NCBI RefSeq assembly: GCF_024508315.1
Contig: NZ_CP101987.1
Location: 3,658,001 to 3,722,000 of the forward strand
Length of the DNA: 64,000 bases
Origin: Cellulomonas xiejunii
GTDB lineage: Bacteria; Actinomycetota; Actinomycetes; Actinomycetales; Cellulomonadaceae
Direction of reading: 5' to 3'
The notes beneath the pieces were generated by a model. The model was not told the origin of the DNA and did no database searches. It was given only the letters and a program-made list of their open reading frames with translations. Within the stretch, counting starts at the first letter, position 1, and every line of letters starts with the position of its first letter. Positions 42,301 to 50,141 of this stretch are shown here, in pieces. A program made the translations under genes and the position numbers.

Positions 42301-43042
42301 GCAGCAGCTGCCGCAGGTCAGCCAGGGCACGCACCCCGAGCCGGTCGACCGCAGCGCGCTGGGGTGGCTGACCGACGGGCACGACACCCTGCCCGCGGAC
42401 CTCGGCTACTTCCTGCCCGTGAGCCACCGCATGCACCCCGCGCTGTGCGGCGCGGTCTCGACGCTCGCCTACGAGGACCGCCTGGTCTCGGCGCCCCGCG
42501 CGGCGGCACGCTCGCTGGACGGTGTGCCGCCCGGGGTCCACGGCGTGCTCGTCGACCACCACGGCAACGCCGTGTCGTCCCCCGAGGAGGCCGAGGTGGT
42601 CGTGCGGTTCGTCAGGGACCTCGTCGGACGCACCTGGCGCGACCCGCACGCCGCACCGGCCGAGCGTCCGCTGACGCCCGAGGACGTGCTGGTCGTCGCC
42701 GCGTACAACGCCCAGGTGTGGACCGTGCGCCGGGCTCTCGACGCCGCCGGGTTCACCGGCACGCGCGTGGGGACGGTCGACCGGTTCCAGGGTCAGGAGG
42801 CGCCCGTGGTGCTCGTGACCACGGCGGCGTCGTCCCCCGACCAGGTCCCCCGGGGCCTGGACTTCCTGCTCGACCGCAACCGGCTCAATGTCGCGGTGTC
42901 CCGCGGGCAGTGGGCGGCGTTCGTGGTCCGCTCGGCGCACCTGACGCGGACCCTGCCACGCCGGCCGGAGTCGCTCGAGCGGCTGGGCGCGTTCGTCGGC
43001 CTGACCACCCGCTCGGTCGTGGAGCCGCCCGCGGGGCCGTAA
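39329..43042 (+). CDS. TM0106-type Fe-S RecB-like nuclease fused to RNase H-like domain and SF1 helicase
   Basis: 1237 residues. (1) Cas4/RecB-like nuclease: Cys22, FVGRADFVVREDDGTWSVRD then AK as the D...DxK metal site, and C227-C230-C233 in ACGRCSVC, together a 4Fe-4S cluster set. (2) Helix-hairpin-helix-like segment. (3) RNase H-like domain with DIFFDFEGDPLW and HYDCDSTRGLRDWL. (4) UPF1-like SF1 helicase: Walker A GPPGTGKT (845-852), DEAGQ (965-969), LGDPQQLPQVSQG, GTVDRFQGQEAPVVLVTTA and NVAVSRGQWA. A low-complexity linker with repeated SRDG precedes the helicase. Probably DNA/RNA repair or defence; single-gene unit. Confidence 0.88.
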   Translation: MILLDDGTLTYSASDLTSAAQCEHAVLRALDARLGRGPAVEPDADVVLARVSHLGDEHEQRVLRAMVARYGVWQPGAHGGLAQVPGTRDPASRAHLEAAHAATLDRLASAQVVHQAAFFDGRFVGRADFVVREDDGTWSVRDAKLARNAQPTALLQVAAYADQLDRAGLPVAREVQLVLGDGVVTRHAVADLVPVYLDRRARLQHVLDTHRAQDGPVTWGDERWSACGRCSVCTAELEARRDVTLVAGVYERQRAALVAAGITTIDALAAAPDGLEVEGLSPAVVEKARLQARLQVEQEARNPDPTHPTDVPWAVTHPERIAELLPPADPGDIFFDFEGDPLWYDAALAGEPDAWGLEYLFGVVENPPSPDAEAPFVAFWAHDRAAERVALRDFLAYLAERRERFPAMHVYHYAAYEKSTLRRLAGRHGEGETQVDALLREGLLVDLYAAVKAGVRTGQRSYSLKKLEPLYMATGRGDGVTNAADSIVEYAEAVAARDAGRLDDWNERIKAIEVYNHYDCDSTRGLRDWLLARLAEVGVSPSRPVVLDPEAEARAAELGAPDPLEDELLAIAGPGPGEGVVRTPARQAVALVGAALRYHQREDKPYWWGHFDRLAAHPSDWTERRNVLLVDRPGAVEVVTDWHVPPGKKVERRVLRMTGRLEPGSDLRAGAQAVGLYDPPLPECVKTSVDGPRGWCERMTVLDVTAELDGARPRDVLLVEETRPRGSASFGEVPMALAPAGPIATGPLRTAIRGLAERVLDAVSRDGVSRDGVSRDGGSRDGVSRDAASTDAPDVVLPRAAVLDLALRRPPRTRSGRPLPTGDDLVDVLTRAVLDLDDSYLAVQGPPGTGKTYTGARVIAALVARGWRVGVVAQSHAVVENMLRGVASAGVPSEMIAKKAPGSSDGRSADPAAPWTWVPDAGFGAFWAAHPGGSSGTGAVLGGTAWDLVNAKRLPSAPLDLLVVDEAGQFALANTFAVAGSARNLLLLGDPQQLPQVSQGTHPEPVDRSALGWLTDGHDTLPADLGYFLPVSHRMHPALCGAVSTLAYEDRLVSAPRAAARSLDGVPPGVHGVLVDHHGNAVSSPEEAEVVVRFVRDLVGRTWRDPHAAPAERPLTPEDVLVVAAYNAQVWTVRRALDAAGFTGTRVGTVDRFQGQEAPVVLVTTAASSPDQVPRGLDFLLDRNRLNVAVSRGQWAAFVVRSAHLTRTLPRRPESLERLGAFVGLTTRSVVEPPAGP
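41615..41704 (+). repeat. 15-bp in-frame tandem repeat in the helicase linker
   Basis: Six 15-base units beginning GTGTCGCGGGACGGG encode VSRDG-type pentapeptides. The first two are identical and the rest diverge. They fall between the RNase H-like and helicase parts. Confidence 0.85.
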
Positions 43043-43125
43043 CGTCGGGCCCGGGCGGTGCGCGAGCAGGTCGGCGCGCGGCAGAGGCATGCACGGTAGA
43101 GGTACGCACGGGACTCGGAGGAACC

Positions 43126-43608
43126 ATGGGCGTGGACGAGGAGTTCGAGCGGGTGCGCACGGCGCTGCGCGTCGAGGAGCAGGCGCTCGCGCGGGAGTTC
43201 GAGCAGATCGACGCGGAGGCGCGGGCCGCCGTGGACGCGAGCGTCGCGCACGTGCGCGAGCAGCTCGCGACGCAGGCCGACCGCATCCGCGAGGCGATCG
43301 CGCAGCAGCGCGAGGAGGTCGCGGCCCACAGCGAGGAGCTCCGCGCGGAGGTCGAGGGCGACGGGGAGGACCTGCCCGGGCCGCCCGCGACGGACGAGAC
43401 CGAGCCCGCGCACGAGCAGGACCCGACGCACGAGCAGGACCTGACGCACGAGCAGGACCCGACGCACGAGCAGGACCCGACGCACGAGCAGGACCCGACC
43501 GGCGACCCTCACTCGCTCCAGCAGCCGGACGGCACGAGCGTCGACCAGGTCACCCCAGGCGGCGACGAGCCGGACGAGCGGATCGGCGACGTGGAGCGCG
43601 GCGACTGA
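43126..43608 (+). CDS. Acidic coiled-coil protein with HEQDPT repeats
   Basis: 160 residues. The first 85 form a charged coiled coil (EFERVRTALRVEEQALAREF, AHVREQLATQADRIREAIAQ). Then a Pro/Glu/Asp-rich tail with five HEQDPT units and an acidic end. ATG 43126 has GGAGGA upstream. No transmembrane segment or catalytic motif. Family unknown. Confidence 0.65.
   Translation: MGVDEEFERVRTALRVEEQALAREFEQIDAEARAAVDASVAHVREQLATQADRIREAIAQQREEVAAHSEELRAEVEGDGEDLPGPPATDETEPAHEQDPTHEQDLTHEQDPTHEQDPTHEQDPTGDPHSLQQPDGTSVDQVTPGGDEPDERIGDVERGD
43411..43500 (+). repeat. 18-bp in-frame tandem repeat
   Basis: Five 18-base units starting CACGAGCAGGACCCGACG encode HEQDPT (HEQDLT in the second). Units three and four are identical to unit one. 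Confidence 0.88.
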
Positions 43609-43640
43609 CCACAGCGTGTCCTGACGCGGCGGTCCCGACG

Positions 43641-45905
43641 TCACAGGCCACACCGCGGCTCGTCGCAGCGCACGAGCATGCTGTCGTCGCGCTGGTTCAC
43701 GACGACGTACGGCCGAGCGTCGCCGTCGACCGCGAAGAACGGGCCGACCCGCCCGTCGTCCCAGGGTGACGCCGGACGCTGACCCGTCATGAGGCCGGTG
43801 CGCATCGTCGTGCACGCGTGGTCGTCACACGCGTGCAGCTGCACACCGGCGCTCACGGTGGCCACCAGCGGACGTCCGGTGCTGTCGACGGCGATCTCCG
43901 CGTCGTCGTGCAGGCCCCCGGGCACGGTCGACGTGGTGGTGCCCACGCACCGGTCGTCGGCGCACGCCAGCACCCGCAGCCCTCCGTCCTCGGGCGCGCG
44001 GTAGAGCACGACAGGACGGCCGTCGTCCGGCACCGCGAGGTCCAGGAGCGGTCCGTACCGCATCTCGTCCGTGCGGTACGTGAGTGCGTCGCGGTCCTCC
44101 CCGAGCACGAGCACCTGCACGTCGGTCACCTGGGTCGCACCGGGCTCGGCCCGAGCCAGACGCAGGATCCCGTCCTCGAGACGCGCCACCCACAGGACGC
44201 CGTCCGCAGCGAACCCCGCGTGCACGATGTCGTCGCCCCATACCGGCCCGAGTGCGAGCGGCGCCGGGTCGGTGCACGACGCCGTCCAGCACACGGCCGC
44301 TACGAGCGACGTCGTGTCTGCCCCCATCACGGGGTACACCGCAGCGAACGCGCCGTCACGGGCGGCCACGGCGTGCATCGGCCGGGGGTCGCTGGACCAC
44401 CACCACTCCTCGGGCACCCAGGGCCCCAGCTGGGCAGACGCCCGGCGCGCCGGGTCGGTGCAGTCGGTCTCGCACCTGACGACCTCGTAGCGGACCGGGT
44501 GCTCGTCGGTCGTCCCCACCGCTGCGAGGACCACCATCGCGGACGTGCCGGGGTCCACAGCGACCGCGACGGAGGAGAATGCGCCCTCGTCGCGCTGGTC
44601 GACCACGCACGATCCGCGCGGGCCGCAGATCGCGACCGAGAACGCGTGACGCACGAGGCCGTCGTCGGACCAGGCGATCAGGGGGCCGGCGGACCAGCCC
44701 GGCACGATCCTGGCACCGTCCGGCCCGCCGACGACCGTCGGTGCGGCCACGTCCGTCAAGGTCTCGGTCGAGGGCGCGAGCGCAGGTGTCGGGTTCAGAG
44801 CGGCGGGGCCCCAGGCGACCAGGGGCACCAGCAGCCACGTCCCGACGACCGCGGTCCACCCCGTCAGGGCGGTGCGTCGTGCGGGGCGCGCGTGCCCGGC
44901 GGCCGGTTCCTCGACAGCGACCGGTCGCATGGCACGCCGCACGCCGACCCAGGCGAGCGGCTCCTCCCCCAGGCGCTCGGCGGCGGAGGTGGCGCGCACG
45001 TGCAGCCACGTCAGGGCGACGACCGACACCGTGAGCACCAGGGAGCCGGCCACCGCCTGCGCGCCCTGCAGCACCACCTCCACCCACAGCCGCGGCTCCG
45101 GCGCACCCCGTGCCCACGCGGAGTCGATCCGCCACGCCTCGGCCCGCGCGATGCGCTGGAGCACGACCATGATCCCGACGGCGAGCACGACGACACCCAG
45201 CACCAGCATCGGCGCCCGTCGCAGCTCCTCCCTCGCCACCGGCCAGCGGCGCAGGTCGGCGACTCGGCGCCGGGCCGCACGCAGCCCGAACCCGTGCAGC
45301 AGCGCGCAGACGAAGAGCTGTGCCACGGCGACGGCACCCGCCACCAGGAACGCCGTGAGGAGCAGGGTCATGAGGCTGGCCGCGAGCCCTCCGACGACGA
45401 GCGCCAGGGTGTACAGCAGCACGTACGGCACCACGCCGGCCAGCAGCAGCCCGACGAGCGACGCGAGCACCAGCGCCCACCTGCGGCCGACCTCTCTCAG
45501 CGTCGCCGCAGCGCCGGCCCGCACGTCCAGCACCTGGGCACCGGCGAGCAGGACGACGACCGCCTGCAACGCCACGCCCGCCACGGAGCTCAGGACGGCG
45601 CCGACCACCGCGGTGACGTCCGCCGCGGGCGCCTCCGCCGTGAAGACGAAGCCGCTCTCGTGCAGCATCGTCGGCACCGACCACGCGTGCACCAGGGTCA
45701 CGGCTGCCGACCCCAGCGCGGTCAGCACGAAGGTGAGGGCCACGGGCAGCAGGAGCCAGGGCCGGCGTCGGATCTCCTCGAGCGCCTCGCTCACCGGTGA
45801 CCCGAAGACGATGCGCGGGGTGACGGGCGGTGAGGCCGCCGGCCCGGCAGCCGAGGCAGGTTCCGTCACGGCGGGACCATCGGGGACGGGCAGCGTCGGG
45901 GACAT
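43641..45905 (-). CDS. Large multi-helix membrane protein with extracytoplasmic beta-rich C-domain
   Basis: 754 residues. After a Pro/Ala tail come seven or so hydrophobic helices (LLLPVALTFVLTALGSAAVT, ALVVGGLAASLMTLLLTAFL, APMLVLGVVVLAVGIMVVLQ), a last anchor (TALTGWTAVVGTWLLVPLVA), then a 350-residue outside domain of repeated strands with regularly spaced Cys pairs (AICGPRGSCVVDQ, RCETDCTD, CWTASCTDP, CADDRCVG, CDDHACTT, CDEPRCG). The strand/cysteine pattern suggests a propeller-like fold with disulfides. ATG 45905 has GGAAGGA. Function unknown. Confidence 0.75.
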   Translation of the reverse strand: MSPTLPVPDGPAVTEPASAAGPAASPPVTPRIVFGSPVSEALEEIRRRPWLLLPVALTFVLTALGSAAVTLVHAWSVPTMLHESGFVFTAEAPAADVTAVVGAVLSSVAGVALQAVVVLLAGAQVLDVRAGAAATLREVGRRWALVLASLVGLLLAGVVPYVLLYTLALVVGGLAASLMTLLLTAFLVAGAVAVAQLFVCALLHGFGLRAARRRVADLRRWPVAREELRRAPMLVLGVVVLAVGIMVVLQRIARAEAWRIDSAWARGAPEPRLWVEVVLQGAQAVAGSLVLTVSVVALTWLHVRATSAAERLGEEPLAWVGVRRAMRPVAVEEPAAGHARPARRTALTGWTAVVGTWLLVPLVAWGPAALNPTPALAPSTETLTDVAAPTVVGGPDGARIVPGWSAGPLIAWSDDGLVRHAFSVAICGPRGSCVVDQRDEGAFSSVAVAVDPGTSAMVVLAAVGTTDEHPVRYEVVRCETDCTDPARRASAQLGPWVPEEWWWSSDPRPMHAVAARDGAFAAVYPVMGADTTSLVAAVCWTASCTDPAPLALGPVWGDDIVHAGFAADGVLWVARLEDGILRLARAEPGATQVTDVQVLVLGEDRDALTYRTDEMRYGPLLDLAVPDDGRPVVLYRAPEDGGLRVLACADDRCVGTTTSTVPGGLHDDAEIAVDSTGRPLVATVSAGVQLHACDDHACTTMRTGLMTGQRPASPWDDGRVGPFFAVDGDARPYVVVNQRDDSMLVRCDEPRCGL

Positions 45906-46167
45906 CGGGTCCTTCCGGGGTCGGCGGTACGCGCGGTCGCGGTGGGTCAGACCAGGACGAAACCACCGGATCGCGCAGCGGTGCCGAGCGTAGGGACCGG
46001 CGTCGGGCACGCGCAGGCGTCATCCACAGGTGGCCGGTCGACGGGCAGCACGTCGCCGCGACGCCGTGACGCCGTGACACAGACCGTCGGGGCGCGGCGG
46101 GCGGGTGCCAGGAGCGCAGAATGGCCGGGGCGCCGACCCTCGGCTCCGCGACACGGATGGAGGACCC

Positions 46168-46353
46168 ATGGGTCTCGACGACCTCGTGAAGAAGGCGAAG
46201 GGCGCGCTCGACGGCCGCGAGGAGCAGGCCAAGGACGCACTCGACAAGGCGGCCGACGCGATCAAGGCGCGCACGGACACGGGTACGGACGCGACGATCG
46301 ACAAGGTCGTCGACGCCGCGAAGGACCAGCTGGACAAGCAGAAGAAGGCCTGA
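46168..46353 (+). CDS. MT0933/Rv0909-type small antitoxin-like protein
   Basis: 61 residues, start ATG 46168 behind ATGGAGG. Highly charged and helical: LDDLVKKAKGALDGREEQAK, DALDKAADAIKARTDTGTDA, TIDKVVDAAKDQLDKQKKA. The family is called antitoxin after the Rv0909/Rv0910 pair, but no toxin gene is next to it here, so a general cytosolic or stress role is equally possible. Confidence 0.75.
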   Translation: MGLDDLVKKAKGALDGREEQAKDALDKAADAIKARTDTGTDATIDKVVDAAKDQLDKQKKA

Positions 46354-46360
46354 CCCGCAC

Positions 46361-46580
46361 CACCCGCCGAGCGCGGCAACCCACCGCCGAGCGCGACACT
46401 CAACCGCCGAGCGCGGCACTCAACCGCCGGGCGCGGCACTCAACCGCCGAGCGTGGCACCCCACCGCCGAGCGCGGCACTCAACCGCCGAGCGCGGCACT
46501 CGTTGGTGCCGCGCTCGCGTGCGATGTGCCGCGCTCGCGTGGGATGTGCCGCGCTCGCGTGCGATGTGCCGCGCTCGACG
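46361..46580. repeat. Eleven-unit 20-bp phased inverted repeat array (7+4)
   Basis: Seven forward units of 20 bases (46361-46500; consensus CAACCGCCGAGCGCGGCACT) run directly into four inverse units (46501-46580; consensus GCGATGTGCCGCGCTCGCGT) without loss of register. The shared core is GAGCGCGGCA and its complement. It fills the gap between convergent genes and can form many alternative hairpins, so bidirectional termination is likely. Confidence 0.9.
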
Positions 46581-46595
46581 GGAGGCGGGCGTGCG

Positions 46596-48116
46596 TCAGG
46601 TCAGGGACTCGCCCGTGTGGTCCGGCAGGGCGAGCGCGCCCAGTGCCGCGACGACGAAGACCGCGGCGAAGACCGTGAACAGCAGACCGGTGCCACCCAC
46701 CTCGCGCAGCTGCGGCACGGCGAGCGGCGCCAGGATCGAGGCGGTGCGCCCGACGCCGGCAGCCCACCCGGCGCCGGTGGTCCGTACGCGGGTCGGGTAC
46801 AGCTCCGGGGTCACCGCGTACAACGCGCCCCACGCGCCGAGGTTGAAGAACGACAGCAGCAGCCCTGCGCCGATGATCTGCGCGTCGCCCGACGCGGCGG
46901 CGAACGCCCCGGCTGCGACGGCGGACCCGACGAGGAAGGCTGCGAGCGTCTGTCGCCGCCCCCACCTCTCGACGAGGACGGCCGCCGCGGCGTACCCGGG
47001 CAGCTGGCCGAGGGTGATGATCAGCGTGTACCCGAACGACCGCACGAGCGTGTGCCCGTCCGCCGCGAGCAGCGACGGCAGCCAGATGAACGCGCCGTAG
47101 TAGGAGAAGTTCACGGCGAACCAGACGACCCACAGCGCGGTCGTGCGGCGGCGTAGCGACGGCACCCAGAGCGCCGCGAGCCGCGGCGCCAGCCCGTCGA
47201 CCGCGGACCCGTCGACCCGGGACGCGTCGGCGGCAGTCCCGTCGCGCCCCTCTCCGTCGGCGGCCGACCCGTCGATTCCCGACCCGTCGATTCCCGGCCC
47301 GTCGGCCCCGGACCGGTCGACGGCCGACGACGCTGCCGACGCGTCGCGCACCTGCGCGCCCGTCATCCCCCGGTGCCCCACGGCCGGCGACGCCTCGAGG
47401 TCCGCGACGACCTGCTCCGCCTCGGCGTGCCTGCCGCGCGCCTGCAGGAAGCGCACGGACTCCGGGAGCCCGCGGCGCACCACGACGGAGTAGATCGCGG
47501 GCAGCGCGCCCAGGGCGAGCGCCCACCGCCAGCCGTCGTCGCCGGAGGGCACGACGAGGTAGCCGATGAGGGCGGCGAGGATCCACCCCACGGCCCAGAA
47601 GGACTCGAGCACCACGACGGCCCGGCCGCGGATGCGCGGCGGCGCGAACTCGCTGACCAGCGTCGAGGCGACGGGCAGCTCGGCCCCGAGCCCGAGCCCC
47701 ACGACGAACCGCAGCACCATCAGCACGGCCACCCCGCCGGCGAGCGCCGACGCGCCCGTCGCGACGCCGTAGATCAGCAGCGTCAGGGCGAACACCTGCC
47801 GGCGCCCGATCCGGTCGGCGAGCAGCCCGCCGACCGCGGCACCGACCGCCATGCCCGCGAACCCGGCCGACGCGACCCACCCGAGGGTCGTCGCGTCGGT
47901 GCCCCACACGACCGCGAGCTGCGCGATGACGAACGAGATGAGCCCGACGTCCATCGCGTCGAACGTCCACCCGACCCCCGACCCGACGAGCAGCCGGACG
48001 TGGCGGCGCGTGACGGGCAGGGCGTCGAGGCGTTGCGCCGGGTCGGTCGCGGTTTGCCCGGCGGCGTCGGCCGGGGTGGGAGCGTCCGGGTCGCGGGGGA
48101 CGTCCGAGGTGGTCAC
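46596..48116 (-). CDS. MFS permease (metabolite:H+ symporter type) with expanded central loop
   Basis: 506 residues, 12 transmembrane helices. LLADRIGRRQVFALTLLIYG after helix 2 and the late repeat VERWGRRQTLAAFLVGSAVA are MFS motif A; GAELPVASTLVSEFAPPRIRGR and LESFWAVGWILAALIGYLVV match the sugar/aromatic-acid symporter group. The cytoplasmic loop between halves carries an unusual SGADGPGIDGSGIDGSAADG low-complexity insertion. GTG 48116 has AGGAGA upstream. Substrate unknown. Confidence 0.83.
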   Translation of the reverse strand: MTTSDVPRDPDAPTPADAAGQTATDPAQRLDALPVTRRHVRLLVGSGVGWTFDAMDVGLISFVIAQLAVVWGTDATTLGWVASAGFAGMAVGAAVGGLLADRIGRRQVFALTLLIYGVATGASALAGGVAVLMVLRFVVGLGLGAELPVASTLVSEFAPPRIRGRAVVVLESFWAVGWILAALIGYLVVPSGDDGWRWALALGALPAIYSVVVRRGLPESVRFLQARGRHAEAEQVVADLEASPAVGHRGMTGAQVRDASAASSAVDRSGADGPGIDGSGIDGSAADGEGRDGTAADASRVDGSAVDGLAPRLAALWVPSLRRRTTALWVVWFAVNFSYYGAFIWLPSLLAADGHTLVRSFGYTLIITLGQLPGYAAAAVLVERWGRRQTLAAFLVGSAVAAGAFAAASGDAQIIGAGLLLSFFNLGAWGALYAVTPELYPTRVRTTGAGWAAGVGRTASILAPLAVPQLREVGGTGLLFTVFAAVFVVAALGALALPDHTGESLT

Positions 48117-48370
48117 GGGCTCTCCTGGGTGCCGCTGGGAGCGGTCGATGGCGACCGCGGTGCCGGGCGGCGTCGTCGTCGCACCGCTGCGCATCGTCGC
48201 CCACCGCGGCCCGGTCCGCCAGGGCACAACGGGCCACACCCGCGCCCTGCGCACCGCCCGTGTCCCGCGCGTCCGCAGGCCGCGTCGCCCGCGTCCCGAG
48301 CTTCTCCCGCGCCCGCAGGGCCCTCGCGTTCCGGCGTGCCGCGGGTCGCCCGCGTCCCGCGCCTCGTCCC

Positions 48371-48856
48371 CTACGACGCGCCCGCCGGCTCCACCCGGAA
48401 GACGGGGTGGTCCCCGGAGACGGCCTCGAAGGCCTCGACGGGCTCGCGCCAGTCGACCCGCACGTGCGGGCGGGTGCCCGGCGCCACCTGGACGATCCGG
48501 CGGATGACGGGGGCGCGCTCCTCGACCGGAACCTCGACCAGCAGGACCTCCCGCGCCCGGCCGTGACGCAGCACCGCGCGACCGCCGGCGGCGCGCACGT
48601 TCCACACCCACGCGCACTCGCCGAGCATCGACACCAGGTACCAGCGCCCGTCCACGTCGGCCATGCCGAGCGGGAACCGCGCGATGTTGCCGGTACGTCG
48701 TCCGGGGACCTCGAGCGTCACCCAGCGACGCGGCGTGAGCCACGTGCCGTGCAGCGCGGCGTAGAGGCGCGCGGCCCGACGCGCGAACGCGTCACCGCGT
48801 CCGCCTGCGTAGTGGCGCCGCAGACGCGCCGCCTGCCACTGGACGAACCGTCCCAT
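48371..48856 (-). CDS. Deazaflavin-dependent nitroreductase-family protein (Ddn-like)
   Basis: 161 residues. WVTLEVPGRRTGNIARFPLG, RWYLVSMLGECAWVWNVRAA and GGRAVLRHGRAREVLLVEV match the split-barrel F420-binding family that includes Ddn. The enzymes use reduced F420 to reduce quinones or nitro compounds. It supports F420 being present in this organism, together with the enzymes at 12025 and 24807. Confidence 0.82.
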   Translation of the reverse strand: MGRFVQWQAARLRRHYAGGRGDAFARRAARLYAALHGTWLTPRRWVTLEVPGRRTGNIARFPLGMADVDGRWYLVSMLGECAWVWNVRAAGGRAVLRHGRAREVLLVEVPVEERAPVIRRIVQVAPGTRPHVRVDWREPVEAFEAVSGDHPVFRVEPAGAS

Positions 48857-48944
48857 CGGAGCCCCCTGCCCGTGTCGACGAGCCGATGGTGGCGTGCGTC
48901 GGGCCGTGGGGCCAGCGCGGAAGGTCCTGCCCCGTGCCGGACGG

Positions 48945-49136
48945 TCAGATCTCGCCGTTGAAGGGCCGTGCGGGGACCCCGGGCAGCTCGCCCTTGCGGT
49001 CCGCGGCGCCGGAGGCGTCCTCCTGGTCGTCGCCGACCGCGTCCTCCGGTGCGGGCGGGGCGTGCGGCGCGGTCGCGGTGACGGGGTCCGGGACCTCGTC
49101 GGGGGTCGGGGTGACGGTGTCGTCGGGGACGGACAT
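48945..49136 (-). CDS. Small acidic Pro/Asp-rich protein, paralogue 1
   Basis: 63 residues starting MSVPDDTVTPTPDEVPDPVT, then an acidic DAVGDDQEDASGAADRKGEL tail. ATG 49136 has GGGAGG six bases upstream. It is clearly related to the product of 51985-52212 in N-terminus, middle (PDPVT-TAP-A-PAP) and leader. Disordered; function unknown. Confidence 0.6.
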   Translation of the reverse strand: MSVPDDTVTPTPDEVPDPVTATAPHAPPAPEDAVGDDQEDASGAADRKGELPGVPARPFNGEI

Positions 49137-49237
49137 CGGTGGCCTCCCTGTCATCGGTAGGCTCGATGGTGGCACGACGCGCCTGCGCCCGCGCGCCGGG
49201 CGACCGGTGCCCGCGAGCGGCCGACCACTGCCCGTCG

Positions 49238-50041
49238 TCAGGCGAGCAGGCGCGCGATCACACGGGCTCCCGCCGCGGGCGTGATGTGCTCCGGCCCCAG
49301 GAGCCGGGCCCCGAGCGGGGCGACGTTCAGCAGCGCGACGACACCGAGCGTCGTGTCGCGGTCGTCCTGCGTGGTGCCGGGGGCCGACTCGCGTCCCTCG
49401 CGGGCGTCGCGGGCACGGCGCAGGTCGGCGACGTGCTCGACGAGCGCGTCGAAGGCGCGCGCGTAGAACCCGCCGAGCTCGTCGGCGTCCTCGGGGTGGC
49501 GCAATGCGTACGCGAGCAGCTCGACGGCGAGCAGCAGGCGCGGGTCGTCGGAGGACAGCGCGAGCGCGTCGGTGAGGGCGCCGACGTCGACGCCGGCGGG
49601 GCCGACGCCGGGCACCGTGTGCTGCGACGGGTCACCCTCCTCACCGAGGCGGGCCCGGGCGACGGCGAGGAAGAGCTCGCGCTTGGACCCGAAGTGCGCG
49701 TAGACCGCGCCCTTGGTGTACCCGGCCTCGGCGGCGACATCGTCGACGGACGCGCCCTCGAAGCCGCGGGCCGCGAACACGCGCGCCGCGGCGTCGAGCA
49801 GGTCGGCCCGCGTGCGGTCGACCTTGCGCCGCCGGCGCTGCTCCCGCGTGCGGGCGTCGTCGGCGATCGACCCGGTGGCGTCCGCCAGCTCCCGGGCGGC
49901 CTCGCGCAGCCCCTCGGCGACGGCGTCGGTCACCTCCGGCAGCAGACGTTCCGCCTGCGTGCCGAGGGCACGCGTGAGCTGCGCTGCCGCGTCGGCGAGG
50001 GCGCGGCTCGCGGCGCTGATGCGGTCACGGTCGTCGGCCAT
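49238..50041 (-). CDS. TetR-family repressor with long N-terminal helical extension
   Basis: 267 residues. The helix-turn-helix (RADLLDAAARVFAARGFEGA, YTKGAVYAHFGSKRELF) begins only after some 75 residues of predicted amphipathic helix (ISAASRALADAAAQLTRALG), unlike ordinary TetR proteins. ATG 50041 or 50065 are both possible; the latter overlaps an operator half-site. Divergent from the ABC pair at 50142 with two palindromes between, so it probably represses that exporter and itself. Confidence 0.82.
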   Translation of the reverse strand: MADDRDRISAASRALADAAAQLTRALGTQAERLLPEVTDAVAEGLREAARELADATGSIADDARTREQRRRRKVDRTRADLLDAAARVFAARGFEGASVDDVAAEAGYTKGAVYAHFGSKRELFLAVARARLGEEGDPSQHTVPGVGPAGVDVGALTDALALSSDDPRLLLAVELLAYALRHPEDADELGGFYARAFDALVEHVADLRRARDAREGRESAPGTTQDDRDTTLGVVALLNVAPLGARLLGPEHITPAAGARVIARLLA

Positions 50042-50077
50042 CCCCTCACGATACGCGGAGCCCATACCGAAGGGTTG

Positions 50078-50091
50078 ATACCGACGGGTAT
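50078..50091. promoter_or_regulatory. Operator-like imperfect palindrome 1
   Basis: ATACCGACGGGTAT has matching half-sites ATACC/GGTAT around CGAC/GG bases. A further ATACCGA half-site lies at 50064-50070. It occupies the divergent interval next to the TetR gene. Confidence 0.6.
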
Positions 50092-50112
50092 ATCTGCGTA
50101 CTGTTCAGCATG

Positions 50113-50124
50113 TACCGATCGGTA
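50113..50124. promoter_or_regulatory. Operator-like perfect palindrome 2
   Basis: TACCGATCGGTA is a perfect 12-base palindrome, the same motif as palindrome 1, placed 18 bases before the ABC ATPase start, where repressor would block initiation. Confidence 0.65.
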
Positions 50125-50141
50125 TCTGACTGGAGGACGAG

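Noticed and set aside
45906..46167. Possible extension of the MT0933-type gene or of the membrane-protein gene
   Set aside because: The strong ribosome sites sit next to the chosen ATGs, and upstream translations are not conserved-looking.
46361..46580. CRISPR-like periodic repeats
   Set aside because: Units abut with no spacers, the array flips orientation halfway, and no cas gene is present.
48117..48370. Possible gene or regulator between the MFS permease and the Ddn-like gene
   Set aside because: Only GC-rich sequence with low-complexity translations; no palindrome or promoter stands out.
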